A stretch of DNA of 64,000 nt from Sthenelais limicola. Its lineage: Eukaryota; Annelida; Polychaeta; Phyllodocida; Sigalionidae. The notes beneath the pieces are model-generated. The model did not search any database. It saw only the letters and a list, made by a program, of their open reading frames with translations, and was not told where the DNA came from. The stretch covers positions 54,402,773 through 54,466,772 of the forward strand of contig OW804095.1 of assembly GCA_942159475.1 (NCBI GenBank), in the 5' to 3' direction. Below are positions 10,698-24,405 of this stretch, piece after piece (positions within the stretch are counted from its first letter, which is position 1; every line of letters starts with the position of its first letter). The position numbers and the translations under genes are program-made.

Positions 10698-13549
10698 AAG
10701 AGCAAGATGAACATATGCCATGTTCTGCGTTGCGATAATTTACAATGCTTTAGTGCGTTATATCTTCTGGGACTAACACGCGCTAATGCATGGTCTTCTG
10801 TGTAAATTTTGATTAGTGGGACTAAGTCTGGCATTTAGTTTTTCTTGTTGATTCTTGCCATACGCCTTTGCAATTCATGACCCGATCGGCTCGCTAATGT
10901 TTTCTCTGTTGATTGGATACCAGCGATAGGCCCCATTCCTTGGCCCTACATCAAGAAAACAACCTTCAAAAGCAATTATTTATTCTATTTGATGGCCTCA
11001 AAGGAATTCGGTAACAGGCTCAGGATAAACTGATCGGCAAATAAAGCCTAGGGCACATGGTTAATTTCCAGTCAATCAATTCACCAATAGGCGTGGCAAT
11101 GATAAAAGAATCCAACAAACTTCGATCACTGCCCTCAATCCACAAGCCAGGGATATGAACCTAATTTGACACCTGGGATATGATTATATAATGAGTTAAC
11201 AAATATTAGCCGACATTATAATATATACTCCACTAAGAAGGGATTGAAAGCATGCAAGATATATAGTATGTAACCTTATTTGGGAAACTAAAGTTCTTTT
11301 TGATGTGTGCATAATTTAACATAGCGAGTGGGATTAGTTCTAGATACAGAGGGAATATAATGACTAGTTTGTTGCTGAACTACGTGAGTGCGTAGAAGGA
11401 GGTGAAGGTCCATTCCCATTATCACGAGCAGCCGGCCGATACTAGCCGGCTGAATTACTTTAACATTGTGTTTTTTGCCGTGCCAGGCAGCCGTACACCA
11501 ATCGGCCGATGTAATGTGAATGGGCTTTAACTTACTTTCCCTTTTAGGATACCACCTTCCATTAACGGTGGAAATGACTTACTGTTTTAAACAAGAAAAA
11601 ATGTACTCTATTCCGGTTTTTGGTTACAATACATAAAAGATACCTTTGGCTCTTAGGCAGGGTAATGCATACCTACAAAATAAACTTTATAAAGGTAACA
11701 ATACTTGCATTCTTAAGTTGACAAAAGTTCTCAAAAGGTTATAAATCAAGGTTTCCCGGGCGAGAAGGAACTGTTAAAATGTTACCATGATTGATGTTAA
11801 TAGATACATTTTGACAACCTTTCTCGTCTCTCGTTCTGACTGGACCTCCCTTGCAAACGGCTGCATTTTTTAATCTTTTAAGATGATTAATGGGGAAATG
11901 GGCGTATACTTATTACACATTGTCTCATGAGGGGGTTGTAGGCGGACAGGTCAAGTAACTTCAATCTGTTCTTCCATGTCCCATTTACACCTCTTAAAGT
12001 GTAGAGTGAGTGCAAGTTCCAACCTAACACAACTTATTCGCACTTTTATTGACGCCATTGTGTAATAATTAGGAACACCCTTGCTCTAATATGATGCTCG
12101 CCTCTTCTGCATGAGTACAATCCACGCAGCTTTTCTGCGGAGCGTAGATCTTACAATTGAGAAAGAATTTCTACTTACATAGTCCTAGAATCATTGTGCA
12201 AGAAGATTTTTCACATCCGTGGTCTGCTTATTATCTGACTGATAGTTTGTATCTAGTTGCCGTATTCTAGTCATGGACAATGGACACGTTTCAGCCAAGT
12301 CTCTGGAGTAAATTCCATGGGCAATGGCGCTTGCTATCAAGTGTAGGGGCAGTGTGAATTCGTAAACAGCAGAGGCATTTTATCAGGACCACAATGTGCA
12401 TGCAAGTTGTTGCCTCAACATAGCATTGTGACCACTTTGATTTCCCTCAGTGTGGCTATGCGGAAAAGGTCGGCAGGGGAATGTATGTTGAGAGGGATAA
12501 GGGGGATTTCTTTTGGCTGCGCCCTACCTTTATGAGTAGTCATTCGTTTCTGGTACCTTTTCACACTTTATACTATCTAAGCTGAAAATGGAACAACTTA
12601 AAAATCATGGTAACACAAAACTCAATGGTTAGTTAGACTAATCAAAAGGATTGGTAAGAACATAGTGAGCTCATCCTGCGATTTCTAGAGGGATTGAGGG
12701 AAGCTATGTGAATACGCTGTTAAACCTTCAAAGCACTACAATGATATAGATATGGGGAATTTCGCGCAGAACTTAGAGTATTTTTTAAATGAAACGTATA
12801 TGTGTTACAGGATGAAATTAATGAGAATGGTGAACAATCATATGACAAACAGTCTAAATAGAAAATAGATTTTTCCTGAATTATATTGAATTATTGAATT
12901 ATAAATGTAAATCATACACGGGAGTACAGCTGAAGAACAAGGGTGATAATTTGAATATCGAATATATCAATACTAGAGTTAATCTTTCATAAAAATCGTA
13001 GAAAAAATGAAAATATCTGAACTAGGATGTTAAGATTTCGTATTTAATCTACCTGTTTTTTTAAAACATTACAATTGTGTAATTCATAGTGTGATGTATT
13101 GTACTCCGGCCCCCAGGAAAAAATAATTTCCAGCCTAAGATATTGAATACCTGTTCTCTTGCCACAAAGAATGTATGCAAAAAGCTGCCAGTGACAGTGA
13201 CACCGCCGGTATTTGTGTGTGATTGCCTGAATGACGGATGTTTGATAATTGGATGTCCAGCATTTACTTGGTTCAAACACTTTTAGTTTTGTGGTTGAGA
13301 CACCTTGAAAGACCACATAATATAACGATTGCGTCCAACAATATGAAATGTACTTTGGGAAGAACATGAAGTGAATAAAGCAATGGTGTATGTAGCTATT
13401 AATTTTTTGTACGTCATATTCCTTGTTCAATATTCATTTCGTATATGTATGACAGCCTATTAAAAGCAGTTGTGTAGTAACTAAAATAATTTGTAAAAGG
13501 TAACTAGTAACTATACATATAGTCATGGATTACGACTATGAAAAGCTCA
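10698..13549. other. Gene-free stretch with one foldback element
   Basis: AT-rich. It contains a foldback element at about 11402-11530 (listed separately). A 128-codon open frame on the minus strand at 13044-13430 has no recognised domain and ordinary AT-rich codon content; it is probably chance. Confidence 0.35.
11402..11530. mobile_element. Imperfect foldback element (MITE-like)
   Basis: Left arm CCATTCCCATTATCACG...GCCGGCCGAT pairs imperfectly with the right arm ATCGGCCGATGTAATGTGAATGGG. It is unusually GC-rich at the core (GCAGCCGGCCGATACTAGCC) for its AT-rich surroundings. No coding capacity. Confidence 0.45.
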
Positions 13550-13561
13550 CCTAGTGAAAAA

Positions 13562-13632
13562 ACAGAGAGAGAGAGAAAGAGAGAAAGGCGGCGAGAGAGA
13601 GAGAAAAACAAGAGCGGGAGAGACAAAAGCTC
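13562..13632 (+). repeat. GA-rich simple repeat
   Basis: Interrupted (GA)n: GAGAGAGAGAAAGAGAG with short breaks, about 70 bases. Confidence 0.8.
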
Positions 13633-16600
13633 GCCTATTGGTGGTCTCAGATTTAATCTTAAATCTATGTGAGTACATCTTTCTTCATGTCAAAATTTCG
13701 AAAGTGTTTAGTTCTTCAGAACGAGAATGAAACTTATTTCTCAAGAAAAGAAAAATAAAGTTGCAAGTGGCAACATCAATAGCATTGCAACGGAATTAGG
13801 TAGTGGATCATTGTTCAATGTTAATGAAACGTCTCGAAATGCAGTTGAAAGCATAAAAGGCTCTTATTCTGATAAGGATCAACATACCCTTCAATTACAA
13901 AAGTCTAAATTTCAGAGAAAAAACAGCCGAGCATACTACATTTCGTGTTCTGGTGGCGGCAGCAACACAAGAGACCATTATAAGTGGTGCATTCAGAAAG
14001 CGAAGATTAAATGTGAAGTATGTTAAGCCATACTCCCCTAATGCATTTGTGATTTGTGATCGCCCATACAAATGAAATTATCAGGGACATTTTACATCCA
14101 TAATGGTGTCAGCAAGATCATTCCTTTTAGAATATTCCATACACAAAATGCAGAAACCCAAGAAGATATTCAATAGGTATTATATATCGGTATGAACAGG
14201 TTTCATGAATTTAGTATAGATGGCGGCACCAATAGTAGTAACATACCAGATTTGCGGTCATTGCACATGCTCAATATATATACATACATGTACATATGTG
14301 TGGGCATATATGATATATAATATATTATGTCTAGGTGGCAGCCCGCTAGTTACAATGTAATTTGTTCACTAGAAACTAACATATTACCGCTATTTGGGTT
14401 TCTTCTGTCTCCAATAACTAGATTTTCATCTCTAAAGTGTTTTGGATATGACTCATATGGTGTTATATGAATTATTGATAGTTTCAGAAACGTGTGTTGA
14501 GGTGGCAGTAAAGTGACACTTCTTGCTGTTCTTAGCTAGATTATCGAGTAACGGTAATTTCTACTTCCTTTTCTAGTATTTGGTGCACCTTACCCTACCT
14601 AACTAACTCCTGTGGATATCAAAACTATGAAATTCATATTATATCAGATATTTGGTAAAATAGTGAGCAAAATCGTTTTTGCACGCCATACTGAAATTTC
14701 AAAGTGGCAGTATGGTTGACATCTGGAATTATGTAACCCCCAGGTCGGCGCTGGTCAATACAATGGACATTAGTTTCTTTCCTCTGGCAGTACCTTCTGG
14801 TCTTCAAGCCATTTTCTCATGGATTTGAAATGGGTTTAGGTTCTGGCCCATTCATTACACATATTCACTAATCATTGAATAAAAACGCAATGCTGGTACT
14901 CAATACTTCAGATATTGCTATACCTGTCACATATGATTACACTGACAAAGTTTCACAAGATTTCATGACTACTCATTTTAACTATCTTAGCCACTTTAAT
15001 AAAGGGATGGAACACAAGGTCTAGCCCCCACCCAGATGCATTGTTTTGCAAAACAGAGCGTAAGGGCGGGGAGAGACCATGTGATTGAACATTTTTGGGG
15101 CCATTAAACTCAAAGATGCAATTACTCTTACCTTTTTTTTGAATAGGCATAGCCCTAATCGATTGTATAGCTCGAATCATGCACTTTAATTACAAATTTT
15201 TTGCTTAACAAAGTTGTCTGATCTGGTTGACATGCACATTTAAATAGAGATTTGGTGCACTTTGACCACAATGGCGGGCTCAATTATATATCGGAGAGTT
15301 TTTATTTTATATACAATATATATATAGTTGCTGCATTTTATTAATGCCTGTCAGAAAACATTTTTGTCAAAAATAATTTTAAACTCAATATATGCTATGA
15401 TTGTCAAAGAGGTGATGTTTTAAACATCTCAACTATTCAGTCGGTCCTCTTTACAGAAGCGGACCTTGTGGCAAATATGAACTTGGGGACAGATACAACT
15501 GGACTGGCTGGTGGGCTGCTTTATTTAAAGGAGAAGCTTAGGTACTTGAAGAGTTGAAGAGGTAGGCATGAATACAGGGCCAGAATAAGAAGGGTTTTGG
15601 AGCCCGCTCCAGAGAATGATTGAGAAGAAGCTGATACCCTTTCTTGGCCCTTGCTGATGGCCTGATAGACAACCTAGTAGAGGCTATTAGTGGAATTCCC
15701 GAAGACAAGGGAAGACAGGACGGCAGGTCAGCTATAAAACATGATCATGAGCAGCAGTCTACTATAATAGATAAAGTCAACCAGGTATTTTGAGGATTGA
15801 TGGCATTAAATGGATTTGGTAGTCTTGTGGGCACAGTGCAGTTATTGTAGGCACTAAGGCACTGAGGTTATCAGATAACCAGATAACAGATATGTGCACT
15901 GCATGGATGATTGGGCGTCAATTACGACCAATTTGAAGAACTTCGGGGATTGGGATTGGAAGGTACCTAGAGGATGGTACGTCTGGTAGACAAATAGAGA
16001 GGAGAATGGATCAAGGTGTTGTAGTAATTGAATATTTTTGGAGGAACTTAAGCAAACAAGAATATTGAATCTGTCTTTGTTTATTCTGAATTGCCATAAA
16101 GTATCGAAATCTTAAAAGAAAAACAAGGTCAATTTTTCAATGATAAAAATGCATTTTATCTTTATTGCCCCCTTTATTGCACCTATCATAAAGCATGGGC
16201 ATATATCAAATACCGGTTCTATGCACTGTCTGTGCATAATCCCTTGGTTTTGCCTCGGAATTAACAATGTTTCTCTCCTCTAATCCATCCTGTTCTTAGC
16301 TTTATCTGGGCTATCAAAGAGACCAGACAACTGTAAAGGAAAGTGCCGAGCTAAGTATATCTATTCTATTCTTAGTGTAGACAACTGTATATTATTCAAT
16401 TGGTGTAAGCTGCCATATTCACAGATTTCTATGCGGGAATGACATTAAAAGAAAAAGATAACTTCCGTTTCAACAGAAGTGGATGCATAGAAACAAACAA
16501 TACATCTTTACACTTCCTGACTTCCTCACCCCTGTAGCAATGCCTATCTATGAAGCGTATGGTTGGACAATAGTAATCAGCGACAAAAGACATCCGGGAA

Positions 16601-18464
16601 CTTGTTCTTTAGACACACATCAAGGTGTACGGCATATTTCACCCATATGGCCAAGCAGAAGCCCAACAGCCTACCATAAGGCCTCTAATATATAGAAGCC
16701 ATGGTTCCTATAACGTTTGCAACAAGGAAGTTATCTTAGATTGTGTTAGATGGAAAAAGCTCAGTACACTCTGTTTGAGACCTACTTAGAGTACACATCA
16801 AAGCGACCCAATGGTAACCCTACGGCGAGCCGCTCCTAGTAGATCTCAAATAGAGTGTAGCATGTAATGAGTTGAGACCCGGCACGGCTGCTGTTTTATC
16901 TCCCCCCTTCTACCCCCCCCCCCACACACACACCTCCCCCTCCCACCCACCCATCAGCTACTAGGGGAAGACCACCAGTGAAGTGAACGATAGTCTTGGT
17001 CAAAATGTGAAAAGAAAAACCTTAAAAGCCCTGGCTGTATTGTCTGAGAATACTGGTTGATTCACAGTAATTGATTATGTGGAATAGCATATCTTAATTT
17101 CAAAATTAAAACAAATTAAAACGAAGCACTAGTGAAATCATAAAATCCCGAGAGTTTTCTTGTTAAAAATTCGTATACTTACCTTTTAGTTATAGTTGTA
17201 ATAGGATACAATCCATGTAAATCTGTAGCTGTATATCTCAAGTTTGGTGAAAGTAATAATCCTTTTTGTCTCATTTGTGTATGATTTCAGGCCTATATAA
17301 TATCATTCACGATGCAACTTTTCCTGCAATGACCTCCGTGAAAACGTGTGTTGTGCCCTTGTCCACATACCTGCACACATCTATCCATTATTTTGCACAT
17401 TGACACAAACAGCACAAGGCATACACATAGAGACGTCCACACTATAGAGAGTCCATTATCCACCCTGCTTTCTTATCATATCAAGCAGTATTGTCATTAT
17501 AGCAATTCCCTTGAATGAATCCATGATTCATGCATGAGACTTCGAAATAGTGTTGTCATTTGCCCATGGAGAGCGTGTTTTTGGTTATTTTCTTTTTTCC
17601 TGCAACATATCTTAATCCAATGTCTTTTCTATATAATTCCGTAGTTTGAATTCGTCTATATTAAATAATAGATTCAGGAAAAAGTAATACTTCACCACAC
17701 TGCACTATATACATGGATCTAGTAACCTCTAGTCCTTTCGAGGATATGACCTCTTCGCTAATATCATCCAATGAAACCTATAAAAATGCTTTACCGTTTA
17801 ATGTAAACGTATGAGCCTGTTCCACCAAACGAAATGACATTATCACACGTATCAGACTTGCATGGTTTCTTTTAGCAGACTCATACGTTTTTCGAAGGAG
17901 ATGACCGATGTGTCTGATGAGCTGGCCAATCGTCAGGACTGCATAGGACGTGCTGAAAAAATTGATAGTCGTTTAACACATGTTTGTAATGCATTTTTTT
18001 TAAAATTTTGGGGATTAAGGAATTGTTATAAAAGTAAACACCCTGGGTGGGCTCAGTAAATAACTCAGAACTTCAAGAGTAAATTATTGTTATAATATAA
18101 CAATGATTTTTAATGTCTGAATAAAATTACGATATTCATATTATATATATCGTATTTTTATTCAGACATTAAATAAGGTACATCAGAATAGGAAAAGAAC
18201 CCTCAGAAAACTGGTCTTCCGGGCCTCCCTTTAAATAATATAAAATACTCAGGTATACATAATTGAGGCGCAGATTACAACATCAATATCAATCGTGAGA
18301 GTGCTTCATTGGAGATAGTTTTAAGGTATAAAGTGGTGGTGAAGCTGTATTTTCCCGCTATAGTCACTTGAATGGTCTTTGCATGGGATGTAGTCCATCA
18401 TTAGAAGTCTTTGCGTGCGCGGAGGTTTTGCATGTCTCTTTTTACTCTAACCACTTCTCAATAG
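13633..18464. other. Mostly featureless intergenic or intronic DNA
   Basis: AT-rich. A 99-codon ATG ORF at 13727-14026 encodes a lysine/serine-rich peptide ending in a few cysteines; no family was recognised. At about 15470-15990 the sequence is richer in G and reads in pieces like worn coding DNA (several stops per frame), possibly an old element. A hairpin is present near 18.1 kb (listed separately). C-rich and CA-rich simple sequence occurs at about 16905-16955. Confidence 0.35.
18110..18172. repeat. Long AT-rich hairpin
   Basis: Arms of 26 bases (18110-18135 and 18147-18172) containing TTAATGTCTGAATAAAA and its reverse complement, with one mismatch and an 11-base loop. No flanking T-run or coding context explains it; it may be a small foldback transposon remnant. 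Confidence 0.75.
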
Positions 18465-18644
<180 letters not shown>

Positions 18645-18788
18645 GTCTCTGGACCAAGGAATCCCATATGAGGCTTTTCTTTTCACATTGTTGAGCTCTA
18701 TGCAGAACTCATTTAAAAAGTACATATTTTGTAGTGACCTGGGTACAGAGGCTATATATATGTCGCAGACACAAATGAAAAGTTGAGA

Positions 18789-18831
18789 GGAGAGGGTGTG
18801 CACTGTGGTGAGGGAGAGCGAGGAGAGGAGA

Positions 18832-18873
<42 letters not shown>
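18789..18873 (+). repeat. (GA)n microsatellite
   Basis: A purine-rich lead-in followed by an uninterrupted AG dinucleotide run (about 18830-18873), 145 bases downstream of the H3 fragment. Confidence 0.9.
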
Positions 18874-18877
<4 letters not shown>

Positions 18878-19660
18878 GATTGAAGTGGACCCTGTCATCG
18901 TTGCCTTTGGGAAATTCAAATAACTGAAAACCATGAAATTTTCAAACTGTAGGTTTCAGGGTCCATTGTAACACAAGTCCTCATACTGCCACGACAAATG
19001 AAAATTGCTCACTAGTGGAAGTATAATCAGGATCATATTTATGAGCAATTCCACTAATTGGTCGACATTTGGCTGAAAATTCTTAATTTTTTTAAATTGC
19101 TTCTATTGATTTATTATTTTTCGTACCTAAACTACACATATTGCTGATAATATAGGCGAAATTGGGAAAGTTAATAATGAATATTGTAGTCAGGGCAGCT
19201 CTGTGGAGTCTGTGACGGGAACTAGCTTATAAGGGTATAGAAAAAGTGTACATATTTCTACATAATTAGAAATAAAAAAAAATATAATATACACATAATG
19301 TTTTCAATTATTGCGTACTTCATAGGTCTCGGCATAAGGGTCATAATGCTTTTTAGTTTGTGAAAATACTCCTACTAGAAGGAAAGTTACAGCCAAATAA
19401 TGACTCAGTAATGGTAATCGTAATGGCAGCAGCAAGGGTCACAGGAGGATTGACCCTCTGCCCATTTACACATATAATCCATTATATTTAGAATTAACTA
19501 AAATATATAATATTCTTTCCCTTGTTTCCCTGTGAAGATGACTTAAACACTTGTATTGGGTGTTTAGGAAGGTAAATATAAATTCTATTTAAGTAATTAG
19601 AGCAAAATTATTAGGGAAAAGGCTCTCTATATATCCACACACAATACATGTATAAATAAT

Positions 19661-20066
19661 GTGACATAATTATTATGTCACATACTTTATGTCACCGTAA
19701 CGTGCCGGCACGTTACGGTGACATCATATTTTAGCACTCTTGAGGTCCAATAATGCAAAGCAGGGGGATAATGCGGCTGTTCATGTTTGAGCTATATGAT
19801 GACTTACCTTCAGCCATACTTTAATTTTTTCAACTCTAAATATTTTATTTTTTATTAACTAAAATGTCCGGCACGTTATGGTGACATAAAACCTTCCCAA
19901 ATGTGTATTATATGCTCTAATTCCGAAGAAAATGATAATATTCAACTTCATCCATTATTATATGGGCAAATACATTGAAACCTATCTAAAACATCTTTAC
20001 TATACCCATCTTTGAGTTTCAAACATATCTTTATTCTAGGTTTGAATAGGCACGTTATGGTGACAT
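19661..20066. repeat. Cluster of GTGACAT palindromes and directed copies
   Basis: A perfect 36-base palindrome occupies 19689-19724; its left half is ATGTCACCGTAACGTGCC. Just before it is a 21-base palindrome, arms GTGACATAAT / ATTATGTCAC, at 19661-19681. The right half recurs as CCGGCACGTTATGGTGACAT at 19868-19887 and GGCACGTTATGGTGACAT at 20049-20066. Spacing of the later copies is about 160-180 bases. There is no coding sequence. Confidence 0.8.
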
Positions 20067-20736
20067 CCCCAGACTTCCCCATACATTTTTGCATTGCAAA
20101 TCAACCAATGGATTATTAAAACTATATTTTTTTCAAATTATTTTGTACCCAGGGTTATCATATGAAATTTGAATAAACATGTAACCACGAGTGGACATAA
20201 TTTTTTCTCTCTTTACACCATTTTTTTCATATTAGCAATATTTTAGTTAATTTCTAGGCAATAAAACAGTGTTTTTTACTTGTAGAATTTTAAATACTTA
20301 TGCCAGATATGCAAAAGTAGGGTATTTCTGATGTATTTTTGATAGGGGAAGCAAACTGAATTGATTAAAGTAACTCCAGACCAAAATTTCTCATTATAAA
20401 TTCAAAAATCTATTTTAGAGTCATATGTCGACCAATTGGTGGAATTACTCTTATGCAAAAACCACATCTGCCGATAAAGACACTCCATGTAAACCAACTA
20501 GAAGTATACATGTGCAATGACAAATGTGAAATGAATGGCATCAGCCAGAGAGAGAGCTGCACAGCATGGTCAACTTTAGTGTTCTCCTCCCTTTTTTTGA
20601 GCATGGCAAGTGCATTCTTGTGTGTTAATCTATTATATAGGATATCACTTCAAATAAAGGTGTAGCAAATCTAAAGAAAAATTGGATTCGTCATTATTTT
20701 TAAATTCAGTAAAACGTAAAAAAAAATTCTCATTTT

Positions 20737-20947
20737 CCCATCGATTCCTATTTTAAACCTCCGGGCCTTTTCAAGTGACTCTCGAAAAGAACTAATGGGG
20801 TAACATATTTTTTTCTCCATTCTTTTGTTTCTGATGTAGTTTCCCATCGACTCCTATTGTAAACCACCGGGCTATTTTCAAGTGACTCTAGAAAAGAATT
20901 TATGAGGTAACATATTTGTTTTCCATTTATTTGTTTCTTATGTAGTA
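20737..20947 (+). repeat. Tandem duplication, about 106 bp x 2
   Basis: Copy 1 (20737-20842) and copy 2 (20843-20947) both begin CCCATCGA(T/C)TCCTATT, share TTTTCAAGTGACTCT and AAAAGAA, and end TTTGTTTCT(G/T)ATGTAG. They are roughly 85-90 percent alike by eye. Confidence 0.8.
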
Positions 20948-23828
20948 AGGAACACACCCTAGAAGTTTTATGACGATTGTACTGGTCATTGCTCATTGAA
21001 CTGTACCTTTATGATCAATCAAATTTTCACTACAAACGTCCCTTCATTGCTCCATTGTTTTGTGGACAATGGGTGAATGCTAAACCGATGTTGGACCAAC
21101 GTTGGGCAGACTTGTATAAATAAAGCAATCGTTCTCTTTACATTGTACCAAATGCAGGGCTAATTATTTATTCATCCATTGCATTTAGGAAGGACCAAAT
21201 TATCTTATTTACCCTCAGAAAGTCATCTTTTCATCATTTTAGTGCATCATTTTCTTGTTGCCTTATTTCCTCTTCTTACCTGGTTTTGTAAAGAAAAGGA
21301 CACAGGTATATTATTCAGTGCAATGCATCTACATTGTTACAGTTCAATGGGTAGATTATGCAACAGGAACTAGATATTCTATTCTCACATTAGGATAATG
21401 GACATCTCTAATAGATATCTTAACTTCAGAAAGAAGGAGACACGCCATTTTAACATAGCCCGTAAATTTAAATTCCAGATCCTGATAACTTGATCTAGCT
21501 ATACTTAGTTGTCATTTGTCTTGCATATTGATCTGAATTCTTTCAGAATTTGTTTGCTTGCTTTCTTTGGTATATCGAGTCCCTTTTGGCTATATCTGAT
21601 GCTCTTTTGTCTGTAGTAAATCGACGTTATACCCGGGTGACGGTTTTTTATACCTTGTATCGTATTACTTATATATTATATATTTTATTTGTACCTTAAA
21701 ATGTCTGTACAATCTGACTTGATATTATCAGTTAAATTTGATATTGTCGTATTTTTCTATTTCTTCTATTTTAATATTTAATCACGATTACTTTTCTTTT
21801 CTTATATCTTGATGTAAAGCTAATTTTTCCATCAGCTATTACTGAGAAAAGTGTGTAACAGCATAATGCCTCTGGCTGAATAAAAACTTTAAAAACAAAA
21901 CAAACAAATAAATATAGGCATGATAGAAGCCCGGACTTATAATGTCATTACAAGTCCGTGATAAAAAATAGATTTTGACGAATACATTGGCTGAGATTTC
22001 ATATTCGAGCATTTGATAGATAATGGAGTATAATATATAATCAATCTACCGCATACTAATTAATTACCCTTTTGGTATAAAGATATGACATAAGAGTACT
22101 TCATTTTTGTTCATTTACATTTTTGGTTTAGAGAAAGAGAAACTGAGTTTAAAATCAAACTGGCAAAGAAAACTTACTTATGCCAATGCCAAAGACCTAT
22201 ATCACTTGAAGATAGTGGGAAAGAGTGAAAAGTATTGTCAATAAGTAGGTACATACATGTAATCACTTTCACCAGTGGACAATTTTCGCCTGCCACCCTT
22301 TGGGGCTGTATAGGGACCACAATCCATTTGTGCCGAACTTCATTAGCATTCTCCGCGCACTGTCTCTATAATTGAAGCCAGCTAGATAAACTATCAATCT
22401 GAAATACAAGTCATCGGAAGACATTAGCCCAGACGTCATCTCCCCGAAAGGACGAGAGGTTACTATAGGTCCACGTCTACATTACAGTGGAGAAGCATTC
22501 CTTTCCCGGAATATATTATTTGATATAGAAAGTGGCATAGGTTAAGTTCCATCACACCTCACTCCTCTCCCTTACACCCGTTATACACCTAGGCACTGAA
22601 ATGACAGACTGAGCTTTACCTGTTATCTAAAACAAGAATACTTTCGCACTATTCTGAATGACAATCAATATGAAATCTTACATGATAATTTTTAAATATG
22701 AATTATAATGACTGGCTTTATAAATCAGTATGTTAATGCCTGATTCATTATGTGAATTCCTGATTACTACTACATAATTATTAGTACAATGTTAAAAGGC
22801 TTACCTATTGCCCTGGTACCTTTTACTTTACAAATGTGTTCCAGTTCTGTGTGTTCCATGTGTTCCATGTGTTCCAGTTCTGCAGATGTTTGTGGAATAG
22901 AAGCGTTCCTTCTTCCGACTAAAATATTAATGATGATTGTTCAACCACATATTTATAAATATATAGATGAATGTATAAAGAAATCATATCTCTACTAGTA
23001 TGGCAAAACCAAACAGCAGACACGAAGAAGAAGAGTTAGAACCACTCCTTTCAATGCATTATAATGTATATCATAAGGATCCACGTACCATGCTGTCTGA
23101 GTGGATGCAATGAGTGCACACGGGTGGTGGCACGAGAGTTGTTGTTTTATATCTAAAGATGTGTTTATTCTGCTCAACATTATGCATTTGTAAAATATTC
23201 TCAGTATCAGCTGTTGTTGAAATATTTGTATTCAGGTTTGTGATTTTAATTTTTAACGATATAAACAAAGTTACAAAAATACATTTCTGGCCAACCAGAT
23301 AGTTTCATGTGTACCTCGAAACATTATCAATTATATAGAATAGTTCATATAGTAATAGCATTGGGGCGGGGGGGGGGCTGGATTAGGAGAAGGAGGCGAT
23401 GCTTAGTCATGGAGGACAGGGTCCAGTGACTGTTACCTAGTGCACATCCTTGTTATCTCCTGGCATTGTGAACATTTATTATGTGTTGATTTGTTGTCCA
23501 CTCCTCATACAAAAACGGAGTGGACATCAGGGACAACAATGTCCTACAGCACCATATATATATGACAAGCACATCCCGTGGTAGACAATTTACAATTACT
23601 GATAGTAAATGCAATTAGTTTCTGCTCTGTGGCTCACATAAGGTTTTATTCACACAATGCCAATGTTACCTCTACTGTATTCATGACCCTGCTCAAATTC
23701 CACCTTCCAACATTACAGTCCAGTCCAGAAAGCCACATTCCTCGAGCGTTGCAGTTCACAGCATACAGCGATAAGATTAACCACAAGGCTAAGGCAAAGG
23801 CTAAAAGTGTTAATAGGAATAACCTGAC

Positions 23829-24176
23829 CCCTAAAAGTTAGGGGGTCATTAGGGCTTTCTACTACTGACTGATTAGCCACTGTGATACTAACCCATGGTG
23901 GAAACAACTTAGTTCATGGGTGACAACCACTGATATCCAAATGATAGGGCCCCAATTAGCTGAGCCGAGGTGACACAGGCTCACTGCTTATAGGCCAATT
24001 ACTTTAGCTTTAGCAATTTACTCTTTAGGTCTACAATTGACACCTGGATGTGTGACTTATATATTGCAGTCCTATAACTCAGCCAGATTAGGTAGGCCCT
24101 ACATTATACCCAACAGATTGAGGAGGAGTGAGACTAAAGTTAACAGATTGGGGCTCTTTAAGCTGAATTTCACATA
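23829..24176 (+). repeat. 348-bp duplication, left copy (flanks retrotransposon)
   Basis: By eye identical over its full length to 28999-29346. It starts CCCTAAAAGTTAGGGGG and ends AGCTGAATTTCACATA. It ends exactly where repeat A1 of the retrotransposon starts. In this copy the left edge sits inside an intact imperfect palindrome (TGACCCCTAA / TTAGGGGGTCA) that is broken in the right copy, so the left edge is native sequence and the right edge is the insertion point. Confidence 0.9.
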
Positions 24177-24318
24177 GTGATCACTATTGAAAATCAGTGG
24201 AGCATGAGAGACGCGGCGGGCCTCCCTCTTCTAAATTACCTACTTCAACATATTACATAACTCCCTCATATATAAGCCCTGCTGCTCTCCGTTCAAACCA
24301 CACTTTCGAATTTAGCTT
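24177..24318 (+). repeat. Split direct repeat A1
   Basis: 142 bases identical by eye to A2 (28601-28742). Starts GTGATCACTATTGAAAATC and ends TTCGAATTTAGCTT. It carries the TATA-like sequence at 24269-24276 and so is probably the promoter end of the element. Confidence 0.92.
24269..24276 (+). promoter_or_regulatory. TATA-like box of the retrotransposon
   Basis: TATATAAG, followed about 25-30 bases later by a pyrimidine-rich GCTCTCCGTTCAAACC that could hold the transcription start. It lies in repeat A, so the same box is present again in A2 at 28693-28700. Inferred from sequence only. Confidence 0.5.
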
Positions 24319-24405
24319 TGGGGTCGCCACTTCGCTCACCTCACCGTCTCCTGCTGTACCAGTTGGCCCCCTATACGGCCGCCAGCACTTCTCACATATT
24401 CACAT

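Larger units (their letters stand above)
18874..23828. other. Gene-free stretch with palindromes and small duplications
   Basis: AT-rich. It holds the GTGACAT palindrome cluster (19661-20066) and a two-copy tandem duplication (20737-20947). Around 21840-21905 the sequence ends GGCTGAATAAAAAC followed by an A-rich AAAACAAAACAAAC tail, like the 3' end of a plus-strand retroposon whose body was not recognised. A short TGTGTTCCA repeat lies at 22838-22880 and a G-run at about 23365. No convincing ORF. Confidence 0.4.

Noticed and set aside
13044..13430. 128-codon minus-strand frame
   Set aside because: No recognisable domain, AT-driven composition, no start or splice context that stands out.
23829..24176. 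348-bp repeats read as LTRs of a classical LTR retrotransposon
   Set aside because: No TG...CA ends, no primer-binding site or polypurine tract, and the enclosed element has a tyrosine recombinase, not an integrase.
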